64,000 nucleotides of DNA from Brevundimonas pishanensis (GCF_022750635.1 NZ_JAJKBG010000004.1:186001-250000); one strand, 5' to 3'; shown: positions 1 through 9,350, counted from the stretch's first letter. Numbers and translations: made by a program. The notes: a model not told the origin generated them from the letters alone.

Positions 1-610
1 CCTCGCTGGCGACACGGCAACGGTTGAGTCGGCCATCCGCGCCCAGACGGCAATCCAGCTGGACCGATCCGCCCTGCCGCCTGCGAAACGCTTCGCGGGG
101 GTGAAGCGCGCGCAACTCGGACTGCAGCGGCCCACGCACGAACCGGGGACCCGAGCCTGCTCCGTCGCCAGATCCACTGCCCTGACCGCGTCCGGTGCCG
201 GTTCCCTCTCCGCCCTGTCCCATTCCCGGCGTAGGCGTCGCTTCGTCTGCCACGCCGATCACGAGGGGTGGATTAGGAGTTGGCGCGGGCGGAGCCGTTA
301 CCTCGGGAGGCGGGGGATTGGGGCGCGGGGTCGGCACCCTTACCGCCGACGTCGAGGCAGGAGCCCCTCCCCCTTCGCTGTCGCTCGATGGTTGAGGCGG
401 CGGAGGTGGCGGAGGCGGCGGTGTTACGACGGGCCGAACGAGGTCGACCAAAATGGCAGGTGACGCGACCATGGGCGGGCTGTCCGCCGTCCAGCGTCCC
501 AGCAGCAATCCGGCACTGGCGTGCAGACAGAATACGAGCGTGATGACACCCACGCGCGTCCACTGTTTTCGCGAGCGCGGCCGGTTAGGGGGCTGGTCCA
601 GAGGCGACAT
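1..610 (-). CDS. TonB-like energy transducer, 3' end cut by window edge
   Basis: The reading frame is open from an ATG at 610 to the left edge (203 residues visible). A basic N-terminus is followed by one membrane segment (about residues 20-36) containing a histidine (H30). Next come a run of nine prolines (about residues 61-69) and a Pro/Gly/Thr-rich periplasmic spacer. The last visible part reads VQLDCRLGADGRLNRCRVAS, which fits the start of a TonB C-terminal domain (beta strand, DG turn, Cys). TonB proteins couple ExbBD and the proton gradient to outer-membrane transport. The codon directly before the ATG is a stop, so this is the first possible ATG. An adk-side terminator lies 20-49 bases upstream, so transcription is probably independent or by read-through. 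Family assignment is fairly firm; the receptor partner is unknown. Confidence 0.75.
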   Translation of the reverse strand, partial: MSPLDQPPNRPRSRKQWTRVGVITLVFCLHASAGLLLGRWTADSPPMVASPAILVDLVRPVVTPPPPPPPPPQPSSDSEGGGAPASTSAVRVPTPRPNPPPPEVTAPPAPTPNPPLVIGVADEATPTPGMGQGGEGTGTGRGQGSGSGDGAGSGPRFVRGPLQSELRALHPREAFRRRQGGSVQLDCRLGADGRLNRCRVASE

Positions 611-629
611 CCTTCATCAACGCACGAGC

Positions 630-659
630 CAAAGAAAAAGAGCCGATGCCGGAGCATCG
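630..659 (-). terminator. Terminator after adk (end of S10-spc operon)
   Basis: Read on the minus strand, a 6-bp stem (CGATGC/GCATCG, loop TCCG) is followed by a T-rich tract (TCTTTTTCTTT). It lies 44 bases past the adk stop and just upstream of the TonB-like gene. Confidence 0.65.
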
Positions 660-702
660 ACCCTTAATCTGGATGAGCGAGCCTGAAGGCTAGCTGAACG
701 TC

Positions 703-1263
703 TTAGGCGAGCGCTGCGTCGATAGCCGCGGCTACCGTCGCAATGTCACCCATGCCGTCCACTTCCGTCAGCTTGCCCTGCGCTTCGTAATAAGGAAGCA
801 GCGGAGCGGTGTTGGCGTTGTAGACCGCCAGACGATCCTTGAAGGTTTCAGGATTGTCGTCGGCGCGACCCTGTTCCTCGAAACGCTTGGTGATGCGTTC
901 GGTAAGGGCAGCGTCGTCCACCTTGAGACGAACCACGGCGTCAATCTGGCTACCACGCTTGGCCAGCATGGCGTCCAAAGCTTCGGCCTGGGCCACCGTG
1001 CGCGGGAAGCCATCAAAGATGGCACCGCCGGCAGCTTCGGCTTCCGGAAGACGGGCTTCGATCAGGGCGATGACGATCTCGTCGGTGACGAGGTCACCAC
1101 GCGCCAGCACGTCCTTGACCTTGAGGCCCAGCTCCGAGCCCGATGCGATGGCTGCACGCAGCATATCGCCGGTCGAGAGCTGTACCATGCCGTGGGTCTC
1201 TACGAGGCGCTTGGCCTGAGTACCCTTACCGGCTGCCGGCGGTCCGAACAGGATCAGATTCAT
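703..1263 (-). CDS. adk: Adenylate kinase
   Basis: Adenylate kinase interconverts ATP + AMP and 2 ADP in the cytoplasm. The 186-residue protein has the P-loop GPPAAGKGTQ at residues 7-16 and the conserved FDGFPRT segment. The LID region is short, with no zinc-binding cysteines, as in the short alphaproteobacterial enzymes. The gene lies 27 bases after secY and is read with it, a conserved pairing in bacterial spc operons. The alpha operon (rpsM, rpsK, rpoA) does not follow directly; a TonB-like gene does. Confidence 0.97.
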   Translation of the reverse strand: MNLILFGPPAAGKGTQAKRLVETHGMVQLSTGDMLRAAIASGSELGLKVKDVLARGDLVTDEIVIALIEARLPEAEAAGGAIFDGFPRTVAQAEALDAMLAKRGSQIDAVVRLKVDDAALTERITKRFEEQGRADDNPETFKDRLAVYNANTAPLLPYYEAQGKLTEVDGMGDIATVAAAIDAALA

Positions 1264-1290
1264 TGTCAGATTATCCCCAGCACCCGAATC

Positions 1291-2670
1291 TTAGCGACGA
1301 ACGACCGGCGTACCGCCACGACCACCACGGCCGCGCAGCTTCGCCTTCTTGATCAGACCCTCATACTGGTGAGCCAGCAGGTGGGACTGGATCTGCGAAA
1401 CAGTATCCATCGTCACGGACACCACGATCAGCAGCGAGGTACCGCCGAAGTACATGGCGTTACCCATGCCCGCGACCATGAACTCCGGCAGCAAGCACAC
1501 CAAGGTGATGTAGCCCGCACCGATGACCGTCAGACGGGTCAACACATAGTCCAGATATTCGGCCGTGCGCTTGCCCGGACGGATACCCGGCAGGAAGCCG
1601 CCGTACTTGCGCAGGTTCTCGGCCGTCTCTTCAGGGTTGAAGGTGATCGAGGTGTAGAAGAAGCAGAAGAAGATGATCAGGGCTGCGTACAGCACCATGA
1701 ACACCGGCTTGCCGTGCGTCAGTTGCGCCGTAACCATCGGCAGCCACGACATCCACTCCGGCAGGTTTGCCGTAGCGGTGAACTGGGCAACCGTCGTCGG
1801 CAGCATCAGCAGCGACGAGGCGAAGATGGCCGGAATAACACCGGCGGTGTTCACCTTCAGCGGCAGGAACGAACGTTCGCCACCGGTAACGCGGTTACCT
1901 TCTTGGCGCTTCGGATACTGGATCAGAAGACGGCGCTGGGCGCGTTCCATGAAGACAATGAACATCACGGTCGCGACGGCCAGGATCGCCAGACCCAGGA
2001 GGGCGAAGGCAGACATTTGACCTTGCTGGGCCAGACCCAGCAGACGCGCGATGGTGCCCGGCAGAACAGCCACGATACCGGCGAAGATGATCAGGGAGAT
2101 ACCGTTACCGACGCCGCGTGCCGTAACCTGCTCACCCAGCCACATCAGGAACATGGTGCCACCCGTCAGGGTAACCACGGTCGTGGCGATGAAGAACAGG
2201 CCCGGATTGTCGACGAGGCCCTGAGAGGCGTTCAGACCGACAGCGATGCCGAAGGATTGAGCCAGAGCCAGCACAACCGTCAGATAGCGGGTGTATTGGT
2301 TCAGTTGCTTGCGACCGCTTTCGCCGCCTTCCTTCTTCAGCTTCTCCCACGGCGGATAAACCGCGCCCATGAGCTGCACGATGATCGAGGCCGAGATGTA
2401 CGGCATCACGTTCAGTGCAAACACAGCCATACGCTCAACGGCACCGCCCGAGAACATGTTGAACATGTCCAGGATGCCACGTTGACCGTCCGGGTTCTGG
2501 AAGAACTGGAGGAAGGCATCGGAGTTGATGCCCGGGATGGGCACATAGGTGCCCAAGCGGTAAACAAGGAGAGCGCCCAGCGTGAACAGCAGGCGCTTGT
2601 GCAGCTCGGTCGCCTTGGCGAACGAGCCCATGTTCATATTTGCTGCGAGTTGTTCGGCGGCCGAAGCCAT
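1291..2670 (-). CDS. secY: Preprotein translocase subunit SecY
   Basis: SecY is the central channel of the SecYEG translocon in the inner membrane. The 459-residue protein starts MASAAEQLAANMN and carries the typical pattern of about ten membrane segments, including KRLLFTLGALLVYRLGTYVP near the N-terminus and the plug region after it. The ATG at 2670 is chosen over an upstream in-frame codon at 2724 because a GGGGA ribosome binding site sits about eight bases before it and the upstream stretch is not SecY-like. A 146-bp structured spacer separates it from rplO. Confidence 0.97.
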   Translation of the reverse strand: MASAAEQLAANMNMGSFAKATELHKRLLFTLGALLVYRLGTYVPIPGINSDAFLQFFQNPDGQRGILDMFNMFSGGAVERMAVFALNVMPYISASIIVQLMGAVYPPWEKLKKEGGESGRKQLNQYTRYLTVVLALAQSFGIAVGLNASQGLVDNPGLFFIATTVVTLTGGTMFLMWLGEQVTARGVGNGISLIIFAGIVAVLPGTIARLLGLAQQGQMSAFALLGLAILAVATVMFIVFMERAQRRLLIQYPKRQEGNRVTGGERSFLPLKVNTAGVIPAIFASSLLMLPTTVAQFTATANLPEWMSWLPMVTAQLTHGKPVFMVLYAALIIFFCFFYTSITFNPEETAENLRKYGGFLPGIRPGKRTAEYLDYVLTRLTVIGAGYITLVCLLPEFMVAGMGNAMYFGGTSLLIVVSVTMDTVSQIQSHLLAHQYEGLIKKAKLRGRGGRGGTPVVRR

Positions 2671-2709
2671 CTGTTGGTCCCCACGAATATTCGTGTCGTC
2701 AGATAAGGT

Positions 2710-2739
2710 GAAAGCGGCCCCCATGCGAGAGCCGCTTTC
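2710..2739 (-). other. Hairpin upstream of secY
   Basis: A perfect 9-bp inverted repeat (GAAAGCGGC at 2710-2718, GCCGCTTTC at 2731-2739) lies in the rplO-secY spacer, 40 bases before the secY start. It is not followed by a T-run on the minus strand, so a processing or stability role is more likely than termination. Confidence 0.55.
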
Positions 2740-2740
2740 G

Positions 2741-2807
2741 AAAAATCGTCATCCCTATCCGAGAAGATCCCGAATTACGCCCGACTACGAGCGAATTCGG
2801 GATGACG
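2741..2807. repeat. Palindromic repeat-like element between rplO and secY
   Basis: CGTCATCCC at 2747-2755 is the inverse of GGGATGACG at 2799-2807. Inside, ATCCCGAATT (2767-2776) is the inverse of AATTCGGGAT (2794-2803). The two stems share 2799-2803, so they compete. On the minus strand the outer stem is followed by TTTTT (2741-2745). The CGTCATCCC...GGGATGACG ends resemble dispersed palindromic repeats known in alphaproteobacteria; that identity is inference. It could also work as a terminator or attenuator in front of secY. Confidence 0.6.
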
Positions 2808-2816
2808 AACTAGCAA

Positions 2817-3410
2817 TTAGGCCTTGGCAGCCGTGCGCTTTGCGCGAGCCGACACCTTGTTGGCGTCGCCTTGCGGAGCCTTCGGAGCCGGAGCCTTGCC
2901 CTTGGCAGCTTCGCGCTTGGCAACGCGGGCAGCAGCCTTGGCTTCAGCTTCGATACGCTGTTGCTCGACCTTGCCGCCAGCAGCTTCGATAGCCTTGATG
3001 GCGCCCGAGGTTGCCGACCAGACGACCAGGTTCAGCTTGGCCTTCAGTTCGCCTTCGCCCAGAACGCGGACGCCGTCTTTTTCACGACGGATGACACCAG
3101 CGGCGACCAGAGCGGCACCGTTGATTTCAGCCTTGGCGTCGAGCTTGCCAGCGTCGATGGCTTCTTGGATGCGCCACAGGTTCACTTCAGCCAGCTTCAG
3201 TGCGTTTGCATTGTTGAAGCCACGCTTCGGCATACGCATGTACAGCGGCATTTGACCGCCTTCGAAGCCGCCGATGGCGACGCCCGAACGCGACTTCTGA
3301 CCCTTGACGCCGCGACCTGCGGTCTTGCCCTTGCCCGAGCCCGGGCCACGGCCGACGCGCATACGAGCTTTGGTTGCGCCTTGGTTGTCGCGGATTTCAT
3401 TCAGTTTCAT
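2817..3410 (-). CDS. rplO: 50S ribosomal protein L15
   Basis: L15 is a late-assembly protein of the large subunit. The protein begins [20 protein letters not shown] and has the glycine-rich [20 protein letters not shown] segment. The ATG at 3410 has AGGA about nine bases upstream; the in-frame extension to 3521 is unrelated sequence. At 197 residues it is about 50 residues longer than the E. coli protein because of an Ala/Lys-rich C-terminal tail. It is separated from rpmD by an unusually long 218-bp spacer holding two hairpins. Confidence 0.97.
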   Translation of the reverse strand: MKLNEIRDNQGATKARMRVGRGPGSGKGKTAGRGVKGQKSRSGVAIGGFEGGQMPLYMRMPKRGFNNANALKLAEVNLWRIQEAIDAGKLDAKAEINGAALVAAGVIRREKDGVRVLGEGELKAKLNLVVWSATSGAIKAIEAAGGKVEQQRIEAEAKAAARVAKREAAKGKAPAPKAPQGDANKVSARAKRTAAKA

Positions 3411-3549
3411 GTGCCTGATCCTTTCGGGTGCTAAGCGCCAGACGCAATGCGGCTGACTCGGCGTTAAAAACGAAGGGTCGCTTCTAGGCGACCCGCCCCT
3501 CCGCTGCAAGTGCAAACGCAAATCTCGTTATGCGGAGGGATAGACAAGA

Positions 3550-3575
3550 GGCCCCGCACCGAATGATGCGGGGCC
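3550..3575 (-). other. GC-rich hairpin in rpmD-rplO spacer
   Basis: A perfect 9-bp stem, GGCCCCGCA (3550-3558) with TGCGGGGCC (3567-3575), has an 8-base loop. On the minus strand it is followed by TCTT. It is the second of two hairpins between rpmD and rplO. Confidence 0.65.
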
Positions 3576-3582
3576 CTTGAAT

Positions 3583-3620
3583 AGCAAAACGCCCTCCCCC
3601 ATTTCCGAGGGAGGGCGTCT
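3583..3620 (-). terminator. Terminator-like hairpin after rpmD, inside the operon
   Basis: A 10-bp stem (3589-3598 with 3609-3618) is followed on the minus strand by TTTTGC. It has the form of an intrinsic terminator but lies inside the spc operon, 9 bases past the rpmD stop, so it may cause partial termination before rplO-secY-adk. Confidence 0.6.
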
Positions 3621-3628
3621 TAGAGGCT

Positions 3629-3823
3629 TTAGCCTTCGACCACTTCAACCATGTGGGAGACCTTGGAGATCATGCCGCGGATCGACGGCGTATCTTCCAG
3701 GGTGACCTCACGGCCGATTTGGTTCAGGCCCAGACCAACCAGGGTTGCGCGCTGGTCAGCCTTGCGGCGGATCGGCGAGCCAACCTGACGGATGGTCACG
3801 GTCTTCTTTTCGCTCTTGGCCAT
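3629..3823 (-). CDS. rpmD: 50S ribosomal protein L30
   Basis: L30 is a small large-subunit protein. The 64-residue product ([18 protein letters not shown] near its start) has normal family length and sits between rpsE and rplO as in other spc operons. Only three bases separate it from the rpsE stop, so the two are translated from one message. Transcription then meets two tandem hairpins before rplO. Confidence 0.95.
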   Translation of the reverse strand: MAKSEKKTVTIRQVGSPIRRKADQRATLVGLGLNQIGREVTLEDTPSIRGMISKVSHMVEVVEG

Positions 3824-3826
3824 TGA

Positions 3827-4426
3827 TTAGCCCTCCACAGTTTCCGGTGCCGAAGCACCATCATTGCGGCGGCCCATCAGGTCAGCGACCTTCTTGCCGC
3901 GCTTGGCAGCAACTTGACGAGGCGAAGACTGGACCTTCAGAGCTTCGAAGGTCGCACGGATCATGTTGTAGGGGTTCGAGGAACCGGTCGACTTACCAAC
4001 GACGTCTTGAACGCCGAGGGTTTCGAGGACGGCACGCATCGGACCACCTGCGATGACGCCGGTGCCTGGAGGGGCAGCGCGCATCATGATCTTGCCAGCG
4101 CCCCAACGGCCGTTGCCGTCGTGGTGCAGGGTGCGGTTTTCGCGCAGCGGAACGCGGATCATCGTCTTCTTGGCTTCTTCGGTCGCCTTGCGGATAGCTT
4201 CCGGCACTTCACGTGCCTTGCCATGACCGAAGCCGACGCGACCTTTGCCGTCGCCCACAACCATCAAGGCTGCGAACGAGAAACGACGGCCACCTTTAAC
4301 AGTGGCAGCGACGCGGTTGATGTGCACCAGCTTTTCGACGATGTCCGAATCCGGACCGTCTACGACTGGAGCATTGCGGTTATCGCGACGGTTACCGCCG
4401 CCACCGCGTTGGGGTTCACGAGCCAT
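3827..4426 (-). CDS. rpsE: 30S ribosomal protein S5
   Basis: S5 is a small-subunit protein involved in decoding accuracy and mRNA unwinding. The 199-residue product has a short basic Gly/Arg-rich N-terminal tail, then the double-stranded-RNA-binding-like domain ([20 protein letters not shown]) and the C-terminal domain with [20 protein letters not shown]. It lies between rplR and rpmD in the standard order. Confidence 0.97.
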   Translation of the reverse strand: MAREPQRGGGGNRRDNRNAPVVDGPDSDIVEKLVHINRVAATVKGGRRFSFAALMVVGDGKGRVGFGHGKAREVPEAIRKATEEAKKTMIRVPLRENRTLHHDGNGRWGAGKIMMRAAPPGTGVIAGGPMRAVLETLGVQDVVGKSTGSSNPYNMIRATFEALKVQSSPRQVAAKRGKKVADLMGRRNDGASAPETVEG

Positions 4427-4439
4427 GTCTGTCGTTCCC

Positions 4440-4796
4440 TTAGAAGTTCAGACCGGCTTCGCGCGCGGCTTCCGCCAGCGCCTTGACCCGGCCGTGATAA
4501 ATGTAGCCACCGCGGTCGAAAACGACGTCGGAGACGCCCTTTTCGATGGCACGTTCGGCGATCAGCTTGCCAATCTTGGCAGCTGCAGCGACGTCCGAGC
4601 CCTTCGAACCCTTGCCACCTTCCAGCGACGAGGCCGAAGCGACAGTGATGCCCTTCGAGTCGTCGATGATTTGTGCCGAGATGTTCTTGTCCGAACGATG
4701 AACCGACAGACGCAGACGACCATTTGCCACAGCCTTGAGGCGGCGACGGTTGCGTTCTGCGCGACGCTTGGCTTGTTGTTGAAGAGAGAGAGCCAT
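4440..4796 (-). CDS. rplR: 50S ribosomal protein L18
   Basis: L18 binds 5S rRNA in the central protuberance. The 118-residue protein has the expected [18 protein letters not shown] segment and ends [15 protein letters not shown], typical of the family. It is separated from rplF by three bases, consistent with translational coupling in the spc operon. Confidence 0.97.
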   Translation of the reverse strand: MALSLQQQAKRRAERNRRRLKAVANGRLRLSVHRSDKNISAQIIDDSKGITVASASSLEGGKGSKGSDVAAAAKIGKLIAERAIEKGVSDVVFDRGGYIYHGRVKALAEAAREAGLNF

Positions 4797-4799
4797 GAC

Positions 4800-5333
4800 T
4801 TACTTCTTCTTGCCTTCCTTGCGTCGGACGGTTTCGCCCTGATAGCGCACACCCTTGCCCTTATAGGGCTCCGGCGGACGCAGTTTGCGGATGACGGCGG
4901 CGATTTCACCAACGGCTTGCTTGTCGTTGCCCGAGATCTTGATCTCGGTCTGCTTCGGCACCGCAAAGGTGATGCCAGCAGGCGGAGCGATGTCCACGTC
5001 GTGCGAGAAGCCGAGTTGGAGCGACAGCGATTGACCCTTCAGGGCAGCGCGGTAACCCACGCCGACCAGTTCAAGGGTCTTCTCGAAGCCGTCGGTTACA
5101 CCGGTTACCATGTTGGCAACCAGGGTACGCGACAGACCCCACATAGCCATTGCGCGCTGCGATTGCGAAACCGGGGTCAGGGCCAGTTCATCGCCGTCCT
5201 GCTTGATTTCGATTTCTTCAGCGACGGTCCACGAGCGTTCGCCCTTAGGACCCTTCACAGTGACGTTCTGGCCGTCGAGCGTGACAGTCACGCCCTTCGG
5301 CACTGCGATGGTTTTCTTACCAATACGGGACAT
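4800..5333 (-). CDS. rplF: 50S ribosomal protein L6
   Basis: L6 sits near the factor-binding site of the large subunit. The 177-residue product starts [15 protein letters not shown] and has the late motif [14 protein letters not shown], both family hallmarks. The start codon follows the rpsH stop by one base, so the two genes are coupled. Confidence 0.98.
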   Translation of the reverse strand: MSRIGKKTIAVPKGVTVTLDGQNVTVKGPKGERSWTVAEEIEIKQDGDELALTPVSQSQRAMAMWGLSRTLVANMVTGVTDGFEKTLELVGVGYRAALKGQSLSLQLGFSHDVDIAPPAGITFAVPKQTEIKISGNDKQAVGEIAAVIRKLRPPEPYKGKGVRYQGETVRRKEGKKK

Positions 5334-5334
5334 A

Positions 5335-5733
5335 TTAGTAGACCCTGCACAGGACTTCGCCGCCGACGTTAGCGTCGCGGGCAGCAGCGTCGCTCATGAC
5401 GCCCTTGGAAGTCGAAAGGATCGAGATGCCGAGGCCATTCTTGACCGGCTTCAGATCGCCGATTGCCGAATAGACGCGACGGCCCGGCTTCGACACGCGA
5501 GCGATCTCGGCGATCACAGGCTGGTTGTCGAAGTACTTGAGCTCGATCTCGAACTGCGGGAACTCGCCCGGGTTTTGAACCAGGCTGTAACCGCGGATGT
5601 AGCCTTCCGACTGCAGCACGTCGAGGACGCGCTGGCGCAGGCGGGAAGCCGGGGTGAGCACCTTAGAACGCTTGCGGGTCGCAGCGTTCTTGATGCGAGC
5701 GATCATGTCGCTCAGGGGATCGTTGATCATCAT
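5335..5733 (-). CDS. rpsH: 30S ribosomal protein S8
   Basis: S8 is a primary 16S rRNA-binding protein; in E. coli it represses its own spc operon. The 132-residue protein starts [17 protein letters not shown] and carries the C-terminal [20 protein letters not shown] motif that contacts rRNA. No obvious copy of an S8 operator was identified in the spacers, so autoregulation cannot be judged from sequence alone. Confidence 0.98.
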   Translation of the reverse strand: MMINDPLSDMIARIKNAATRKRSKVLTPASRLRQRVLDVLQSEGYIRGYSLVQNPGEFPQFEIELKYFDNQPVIAEIARVSKPGRRVYSAIGDLKPVKNGLGISILSTSKGVMSDAAARDANVGGEVLCRVY

Positions 5734-5748
5734 ATCTGTTCGCTCCCC

Positions 5749-6054
5749 TTACCAGCTCGACTTCGTCAGGCCGGGGATTTGACCCAGGTTGCCCAGCTCA
5801 CGCAGGGCAACACGGCTCATCTTGAGCTTGCGGTAGTAAGCCCGCGGACGGCCCGTCACTTCGCAACGGTTGCGAATACGGGTCGGAGCGGAGTTACGCG
5901 GCAGGGCTGCCAGTGCGAGGCGCGCTTCAAAGCGATCCTCCAGCGGCAGGCTCTCATCGTTAGCGATAGCCTTGAGGGCTTCACGCTTCGCGGCATACTT
6001 CGCAACCAGGGCCTTGACGGCTTCGTTGCGGTTTACGGCGCTCTTTTTAGCCAT
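5749..6054 (-). CDS. rpsN: 30S ribosomal protein S14 (zinc-independent form)
   Basis: S14 is a head protein of the small subunit. The 101-residue length and the lack of paired CxxC motifs (only one Cys, in [20 protein letters not shown]) mark the long, zinc-independent form. It lies between rplE and rpsH in the conserved order. Confidence 0.97.
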   Translation of the reverse strand: MAKKSAVNRNEAVKALVAKYAAKREALKAIANDESLPLEDRFEARLALAALPRNSAPTRIRNRCEVTGRPRAYYRKLKMSRVALRELGNLGQIPGLTKSSW

Positions 6055-6073
6055 TGATCTCTTCCCTTCCCGA

Positions 6074-6631
6074 TCAGTTCACGAACGGGAACTTGAACTC
6101 GGTGAGGAGAGCCTTGGCTTCCTCATCGGTCTTGGCCGTGGTGCAAACGACGATGTCCATGCCCCACATCTGGTCGATCTGGTCATAGTTGATCTCCGGG
6201 AACACGATGTGCTCCTTCAGACCGGTGGCGTAGTTGCCACGACCGTCGAACGAGGTGCCCTTGAGGCCACGGAAATCCTTCACGCGCGGCAGCGCGATCG
6301 TGATGAACCGGTCCAGGAACTCGTACATTTGGTCGCCGCGCAGCGTCACCTTACCGCCGATGACCATACCTTCACGCAGCTTGAAGCCAGCGATCGAGTT
6401 ACGGGCCTTGGTGGCAACAGCCTTCTGACCAGCGATAGCCGTCAAATCCTTGAGGGCTGCGTTAGCCTTCTTGGAGTCAGCAACAGCTTCACCGATACCC
6501 ATGTTCAGGACGATCTTGTCCAGCTTGGGCACCTGCATTTCGTTCGTGTAACCGAACTTTTCCTTCATGACCGAACGGATACGCGAAACGTACTCGGTCT
6601 TCAGGCGCGGGGTGTATTTCTCGGTAGCCAT
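6074..6631 (-). CDS. rplE: 50S ribosomal protein L5
   Basis: L5 binds 5S rRNA and contacts the P-site tRNA. The 185-residue product has [19 protein letters not shown] and a C-terminal [16 protein letters not shown] segment, both typical. Its ATG overlaps the last base of the rplX stop codon at 6631, indicating translational coupling. Confidence 0.98.
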   Translation of the reverse strand: MATEKYTPRLKTEYVSRIRSVMKEKFGYTNEMQVPKLDKIVLNMGIGEAVADSKKANAALKDLTAIAGQKAVATKARNSIAGFKLREGMVIGGKVTLRGDQMYEFLDRFITIALPRVKDFRGLKGTSFDGRGNYATGLKEHIVFPEINYDQIDQMWGMDIVVCTTAKTDEEAKALLTEFKFPFVN

Positions 6632-6939
6632 CAGATGACGTCTCCGGTCGACTTGGCGAAGCGGACCTTTTGGTCACCTTCAACCTTGAAGCCAACGCGG
6701 GTCGCCTTGCCGTTGGCGTCAGCGATTGCGACGTTCGACAGGTGAAGCGAGGCTTCTTTGTTTTTAATGCCGCCTTGCGGATCAGCCTGGGTCGGGCGCG
6801 TGTGGCGCTGAACCATGTTGATACCTTCAACGACGACGCGGTTTTCGGTCGGAAGAACCTTGAGCACCTTGCCAGTGCGGCCCTTATCCTTGCCGGTCAG
6901 GACGATAACGTTATCGCCCTTCTTGATCTTGGCAGCCAT
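6631..6939 (-). CDS. rplX: 50S ribosomal protein L24
   Basis: L24 starts large-subunit assembly. The 102-residue product starts [20 protein letters not shown], the KOW motif of the family, followed by [17 protein letters not shown]. It lies two bases after rplN and overlaps rplE by one base. Confidence 0.98.
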   Translation of the reverse strand: MAAKIKKGDNVIVLTGKDKGRTGKVLKVLPTENRVVVEGINMVQRHTRPTQADPQGGIKNKEASLHLSNVAIADANGKATRVGFKVEGDQKVRFAKSTGDVI

Positions 6940-6941
6940 GG

Positions 6942-7310
6942 TTACAGGACCTCCGGAGCCAGCGAGATGATCTTCATGTGGTTCTTGGCGCGAAGCTCAC
7001 GCGGAACCGGGCCGAAGATACGAGTGCCAACAGGCTCGTTCGACTTGTTAACGATGACGGCAGCCGACTTGTCGAAGCGGATGACCGAACCGTCTTTGCG
7101 TTGGATATCCTTGGCGGTGCGAACGACGATGGCGCGAACGACATCACCCTTCTTAACGCGACCGCGCGGGATAGCTTCCTTCACAGAGGCGACAATGGTG
7201 TCGCCGATCGAGGCGTAACGACGTTTAGAACCGCCGAGCACCTTGATGCACATGACCCGGCGGGCGCCCGAGTTATCGGCCACTTCCAGGTTAGTTTGCA
7301 TCTGGATCAT
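6942..7310 (-). CDS. rplN: 50S ribosomal protein L14
   Basis: L14 forms part of the intersubunit bridge. The 122-residue protein starts [20 protein letters not shown], essentially the family consensus, and ends with the [16 protein letters not shown] tail (here [12 protein letters not shown]). It begins the L14-L24-L5 block and follows rpsQ by 18 bases. Confidence 0.98.
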   Translation of the reverse strand: MIQMQTNLEVADNSGARRVMCIKVLGGSKRRYASIGDTIVASVKEAIPRGRVKKGDVVRAIVVRTAKDIQRKDGSVIRFDKSAAVIVNKSNEPVGTRIFGPVPRELRAKNHMKIISLAPEVL

Positions 7311-7328
7311 AAGATCAGATCCTTCTGA

Positions 7329-7571
7329 TTACGAGGCCGAAGCCGGGGAAAGGACTTCCCAGCGCTTCAGTTTGGACTTGGGGGCGCACTCGACGATACG
7401 AGCGATGTCACCGACCTTGAGGACGTTGGCTTCGTCGTGCGCGTGATACTTCTTCGAAAGACGGACCGTCTTTTTCAGAACCGGGTGGAGCAAAGTACGC
7501 TCCACCTTAACCACGACGGTCTTGTCGCCCTTGTCGGACACGACCACGCCTTCGAGAATTCGCTTGGGCAT
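7329..7571 (-). CDS. rpsQ: 30S ribosomal protein S17
   Basis: S17 is a primary 16S rRNA-binding OB-fold protein. The 80-residue product starts [20 protein letters not shown] and contains KKYHAHDE, the family signature region. The in-frame extension to 7643 overlaps rpmC and is not conserved, so the ATG at 7571 is used. It lies ten bases after the rpmC stop. Confidence 0.97.
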   Translation of the reverse strand: MPKRILEGVVVSDKGDKTVVVKVERTLLHPVLKKTVRLSKKYHAHDEANVLKVGDIARIVECAPKSKLKRWEVLSPASAS

Positions 7572-7581
7572 ATTCGTTTCC

Positions 7582-7776
7582 TTACGAAGCGCGCTTCTCA
7601 CGCAGAAGCGTGGAGATGCGAGCGATATCTTTGCGCACTTCACCCACGCGGTGGGTTTTTTCCATTTGGCCGGTAGCCGCTTGGAAGCGCAGGTTGAACT
7701 GTTCCTTCTTGAGCTTCAGGAGCTCTTCGGACAGTTGGTCGACGGTTTGCGACCGGAGATCTGCGATCTTGGTCAT
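7582..7776 (-). CDS. rpmC: 50S ribosomal protein L29
   Basis: L29 lies at the peptide exit and takes part in docking SRP and trigger factor. The 64-residue helical protein ([20 protein letters not shown]) has normal family length. Its ATG shares a base with the rplP stop codon at 7776, so the two are coupled. Confidence 0.96.
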   Translation of the reverse strand: MTKIADLRSQTVDQLSEELLKLKKEQFNLRFQAATGQMEKTHRVGEVRKDIARISTLLREKRAS

Positions 7777-8213
7777 TATGCGGCTTGCTCCATTACGATG
7801 CCGGCATCCAGGCGGGTAACCACCTTGGTACGGATCGGCAGCTTAGCTGCGCCGAGGCGCAGAGCTTCACGAGCGATATCGTCCGGCACGCCGTCGATTT
7901 CGAACATGATGCGGCCCGGAGCAACGCGAGCTGCCCAGTGATCCACGGCGCCCTTACCTTTACCCATCCGGACTTCGGCTGGCTTACCGGTAACCGGCAG
8001 GTCAGGGAAGATACGGATCCACACGCGGCCTTGACGCTTCATGTGGCGGGTAACAGCACGACGGCACGCTTCGATCTGACGAGCAGTGATGCGTTCCGGC
8101 TCCATGGCCTTCAGGCCGTACGAACCGAAGTTCAGCGAGAAGCCGCCCTTCGACGAACCGCTGATACGGCCCTTAAAGGCCTTACGGTACTTGGTCTTTT
8201 TAGGTTGCAGCAT
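7776..8213 (-). CDS. rplP: 50S ribosomal protein L16
   Basis: L16 organises the A-site region of the large subunit. The 145-residue product starts [19 protein letters not shown] and contains GYGLKA-like [20 protein letters not shown] and [16 protein letters not shown], all family hallmarks. In E. coli this protein is hydroxylated on an arginine in the [11 protein letters not shown] loop by a JmjC enzyme; that loop is intact here (see the cupin gene at 16039). Confidence 0.98.
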   Translation of the reverse strand: MLQPKKTKYRKAFKGRISGSSKGGFSLNFGSYGLKAMEPERITARQIEACRRAVTRHMKRQGRVWIRIFPDLPVTGKPAEVRMGKGKGAVDHWAARVAPGRIMFEIDGVPDDIAREALRLGAAKLPIRTKVVTRLDAGIVMEQAA

Positions 8214-8220
8214 GGTCTAA

Positions 8221-8967
8221 TCAGCCCTCACGACCACGACGCGGACCGCGGTCACCGCGGGGGCCACGTTCACGGCCTTCGTTGGACGACGGACCCGAGG
8301 CTTCTTGGGCCCAACGCTTGTCCTGAGCCATCGGGTCGTGCTCGAGCACTTCACCCTTAAAGACCCAGACCTTCACGCCGATGATGCCGTAGGTCGTCTT
8401 GGCTTCATAGAAGCCGTAGTCGATGTCGGCACGCAGGGTGTGAAGCGGAACGCGACCTTCACGGTACCATTCCATACGAGCGATTTCTGCACCGCCGAGA
8501 CGGCCCGAAACGTTGATACGAACGCCCTTTGCGCCGAGACGCATGGCCGATTGCATCGAACGCTTCATGGCACGGCGGAAGGCCACACGGCGTTCCAGCT
8601 GCTGAGCGATGTTTTCAGCGATCAGCTGAGCGTCGGTTTCCGGCTTACGGACTTCGACGATGTTCAGGTGAACTTCGCCTTCAGTACGAGCCGCAATGTC
8701 CTTGCGCAGCTTGTCGATGTCAGCGCCCTTCTTGCCGATCACGACGCCCGGACGGGCGGCGTAGATCGTCACGCGGCACTTCTTGTGCGGACGCTCGATG
8801 ATTACGCGGGCAACGCCAGCGGCCGAAAGACGATCTTTCAGCCAAGCACGCAGCGCCAGATCCTGGTGCAGCAGCTTAGCGTAGTCAGCACCGCCGGCGA
8901 ACCAGCGGCTGTCCCACGTGCGGTTCACGCCAAGGCGCAGACCAATCGGATTGATTTTCTGACCCAT
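8221..8967 (-). CDS. rpsC: 30S ribosomal protein S3
   Basis: S3 forms part of the mRNA entry channel. The 248-residue protein starts [20 protein letters not shown], has a KH domain ([20 protein letters not shown]) and the central [20 protein letters not shown]. It ends with a Gly/Arg-rich tail of about 20 residues that makes it longer than the 233-residue E. coli protein. Its first base overlaps the rplV stop. Confidence 0.98.
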   Translation of the reverse strand: MGQKINPIGLRLGVNRTWDSRWFAGGADYAKLLHQDLALRAWLKDRLSAAGVARVIIERPHKKCRVTIYAARPGVVIGKKGADIDKLRKDIAARTEGEVHLNIVEVRKPETDAQLIAENIAQQLERRVAFRRAMKRSMQSAMRLGAKGVRINVSGRLGGAEIARMEWYREGRVPLHTLRADIDYGFYEAKTTYGIIGVKVWVFKGEVLEHDPMAQDKRWAQEASGPSSNEGRERGPRGDRGPRRGREG

Positions 8968-9347
8968 TAGGCGGCCTCACCTGCTTCGCGAACCACGATG
9001 GTGATTTCGCTGAACGGTTTCAGGATGCGCGACGAGCGACCACGAGCGCGGCTCGCAAAACGCTTCATCACCAGGTTCTTACCCACGAAGGCTTCGGCAA
9101 CGATGAGGTTGTCGATGTCCAGGTTGTGGTTGTTCTCGGCGTTCGAGATGGCCGAATACAGGGCCTTACGAACGTCGATGGCGATGCGCTTGCGGCTGAA
9201 CTCAAGCTCGTTGAGAGCTTTTTGAACCGGCAGGCCACGGATCGAGGCAGCTACCAGGTTCAGCTTCTGCGGGCTGATACGAACGTTAACCAGCTTAGCG
9301 CGGGCTTCGTTCGCAGCAACACGACGGGTGTTCTTGGTCTGGGCCAT
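8967..9347 (-). CDS. rplV: 50S ribosomal protein L22
   Basis: L22 lines the nascent peptide tunnel. The 126-residue product has [20 protein letters not shown] and the tunnel hairpin near [17 protein letters not shown]. It lies between rpsS and rpsC in the conserved order, with a one-base overlap with rpsC. Confidence 0.98.
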   Translation of the reverse strand: MAQTKNTRRVAANEARAKLVNVRISPQKLNLVAASIRGLPVQKALNELEFSRKRIAIDVRKALYSAISNAENNHNLDIDNLIVAEAFVGKNLVMKRFASRARGRSSRILKPFSEITIVVREAGEAA

Positions 9348-9350
9348 GGA

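Noticed and set aside
1192..2706. 504-residue plus-strand open frame opposite secY and the adk 5' end
   Set aside because: Antisense shadow; the composition reflects the reverse complement of secY.
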